5,957 bases of DNA from Chloroflexota bacterium (GTDB lineage: Bacteria; Chloroflexota; Dehalococcoidia; UBA2979). Both the position numbers and the translations under genes were made by a program. Below, one piece after another: positions 5,609-5,957 of this stretch. Position 1 is the stretch's first letter. Every line of letters starts with the position of its first letter. The stretch spans positions 1 to 5,957 of the forward strand of contig VGPB01000117.1 in the NCBI GenBank assembly GCA_016875695.1, in the 5' to 3' direction. The notes under the pieces are model-generated. The model ran no database searches and was not told where the DNA came from. It was given only the letters and a program-made list of their open reading frames with translations.

Positions 5609-5957
5609 TCAGCCGCTCGCGCGCGCGGCATCGGCGGCGGCGGCAAACACTCGCCCGATGGAGGCGTCACGCTCGCGGTTGGTGACGAGTGGCATCACGA
5701 GCAGCTCGCCCATACCCGCTCGTAATAGCTCGCCAAGGCGGGCGACCACCTGTTGCTCATCGCCCCACACGATGAGCCCGTCGATCAGCTCGTCGCCGAC
5801 AGCGCCCGCCTGCTGCGGCACGCCGGCCTGCTCGTACATCGCGCGGTAGAAGGGGATGGTGCTGTAGTTCACCACCTGGCGCTCCGCGGCCTCGCGGACG
5901 GCGGCGCGGTCGGTGGTGATGGCGACCGGCACGTGCGCGAAGAGCGGCGGCGCGGCG
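5609..5957 (-). CDS. Luciferase-like (LLM class) oxidoreductase, C-terminal part
   Basis: The visible 115 residues are the C-terminal third of a luciferase-like flavin/F420-dependent oxidoreductase; the N-terminus lies beyond the right edge. The frame is open through the window end, beginning AAPPLFAHVPVAITTDR, so the GTG at 5930-5932 is an internal Val codon and not a start. It aligns end to end with residues 201-309 of the gene at 1544-2473: AAPPL-AHVPVA differs at one residue, and both carry RAMY/REMF-AG and AGMGE followed by a PL segment and RE-x-SI-R-F. The two are therefore paralogues of one subfamily. The stop is TGA at 5609-5611, 94 bp before the molybdenum-subunit start on the same strand, so the two may form an operon. 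The cofactor-binding segments are not in view. Confidence 0.88.
   Translation of the reverse strand, partial: AAPPLFAHVPVAITTDRAAVREAAERQVVNYSTIPFYRAMYEQAGVPQQAGAVGDELIDGLIVWGDEQQVVARLGELLRAGMGELLVMPLVTNRERDASIGRVFAAAADAARASG

Noticed and set aside
5515..5670. N-terminal extension of the molybdenum-subunit gene
   Set aside because: It overlaps the end of the luciferase-like gene, is Pro/Arg-rich and unlike the family, and a GTG with a ribosome binding site lies at 5514.

Overview
The window is GC-rich bacterial DNA. It holds six recognisable protein genes or gene fragments, one of them broken, plus a probable insertion-sequence end. I saw no rRNA, tRNA or CRISPR array. High GC, F420-type luciferase-like oxidoreductases, a molybdenum hydroxylase large subunit and a small excalibur lipoprotein suggest an actinobacterium or a high-GC Chloroflexota member. 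That placement is inference; no marker gene here fixes the phylum.

Layout. At the left edge (1-48, minus) are the first 16 codons of what looks like an IS5-type transposase, whose element may end near 139 beside a CTAG. Next is a small minus-strand lipoprotein gene with an excalibur calcium-binding domain (140-424). A crotonase-fold acyl-CoA enzyme (533-1396, minus) and a luciferase-like monooxygenase (1544-2473, plus) diverge from a 147-bp intergenic region. Converging on the monooxygenase gene is a PhnB-like VOC gene (2537-3043, minus), interrupted by an in-frame TAG where relatives usually have a Gln codon. A 170-bp gap with two perfect hairpins separates it from a large xanthine dehydrogenase/CO dehydrogenase-type molybdopterin subunit (3214-5514, minus). 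At the right edge is the C-terminal third of a second luciferase-like oxidoreductase (5609-5957, minus), a clear paralogue of the one at 1544-2473.

How the genes may work together. A molybdenum hydroxylase, two flavin/F420-type oxidoreductases and a crotonase are a common mixture in catabolic gene neighbourhoods that hydroxylate, open and then beta-oxidise a ring or side chain. The substrate cannot be read from the sequence. The molybdenum subunit has no adjacent FAD or 2Fe-2S partner genes downstream; these must lie beyond the right edge or elsewhere.

I see no convincing wholly new system. The points most worth a second look are the amber-interrupted VOC gene, the unusual active-site motifs of the molybdenum subunit, the replaced catalytic Glu in the crotonase, the tandem hairpins, and the possible IS boundary at the lipoprotein stop codon.
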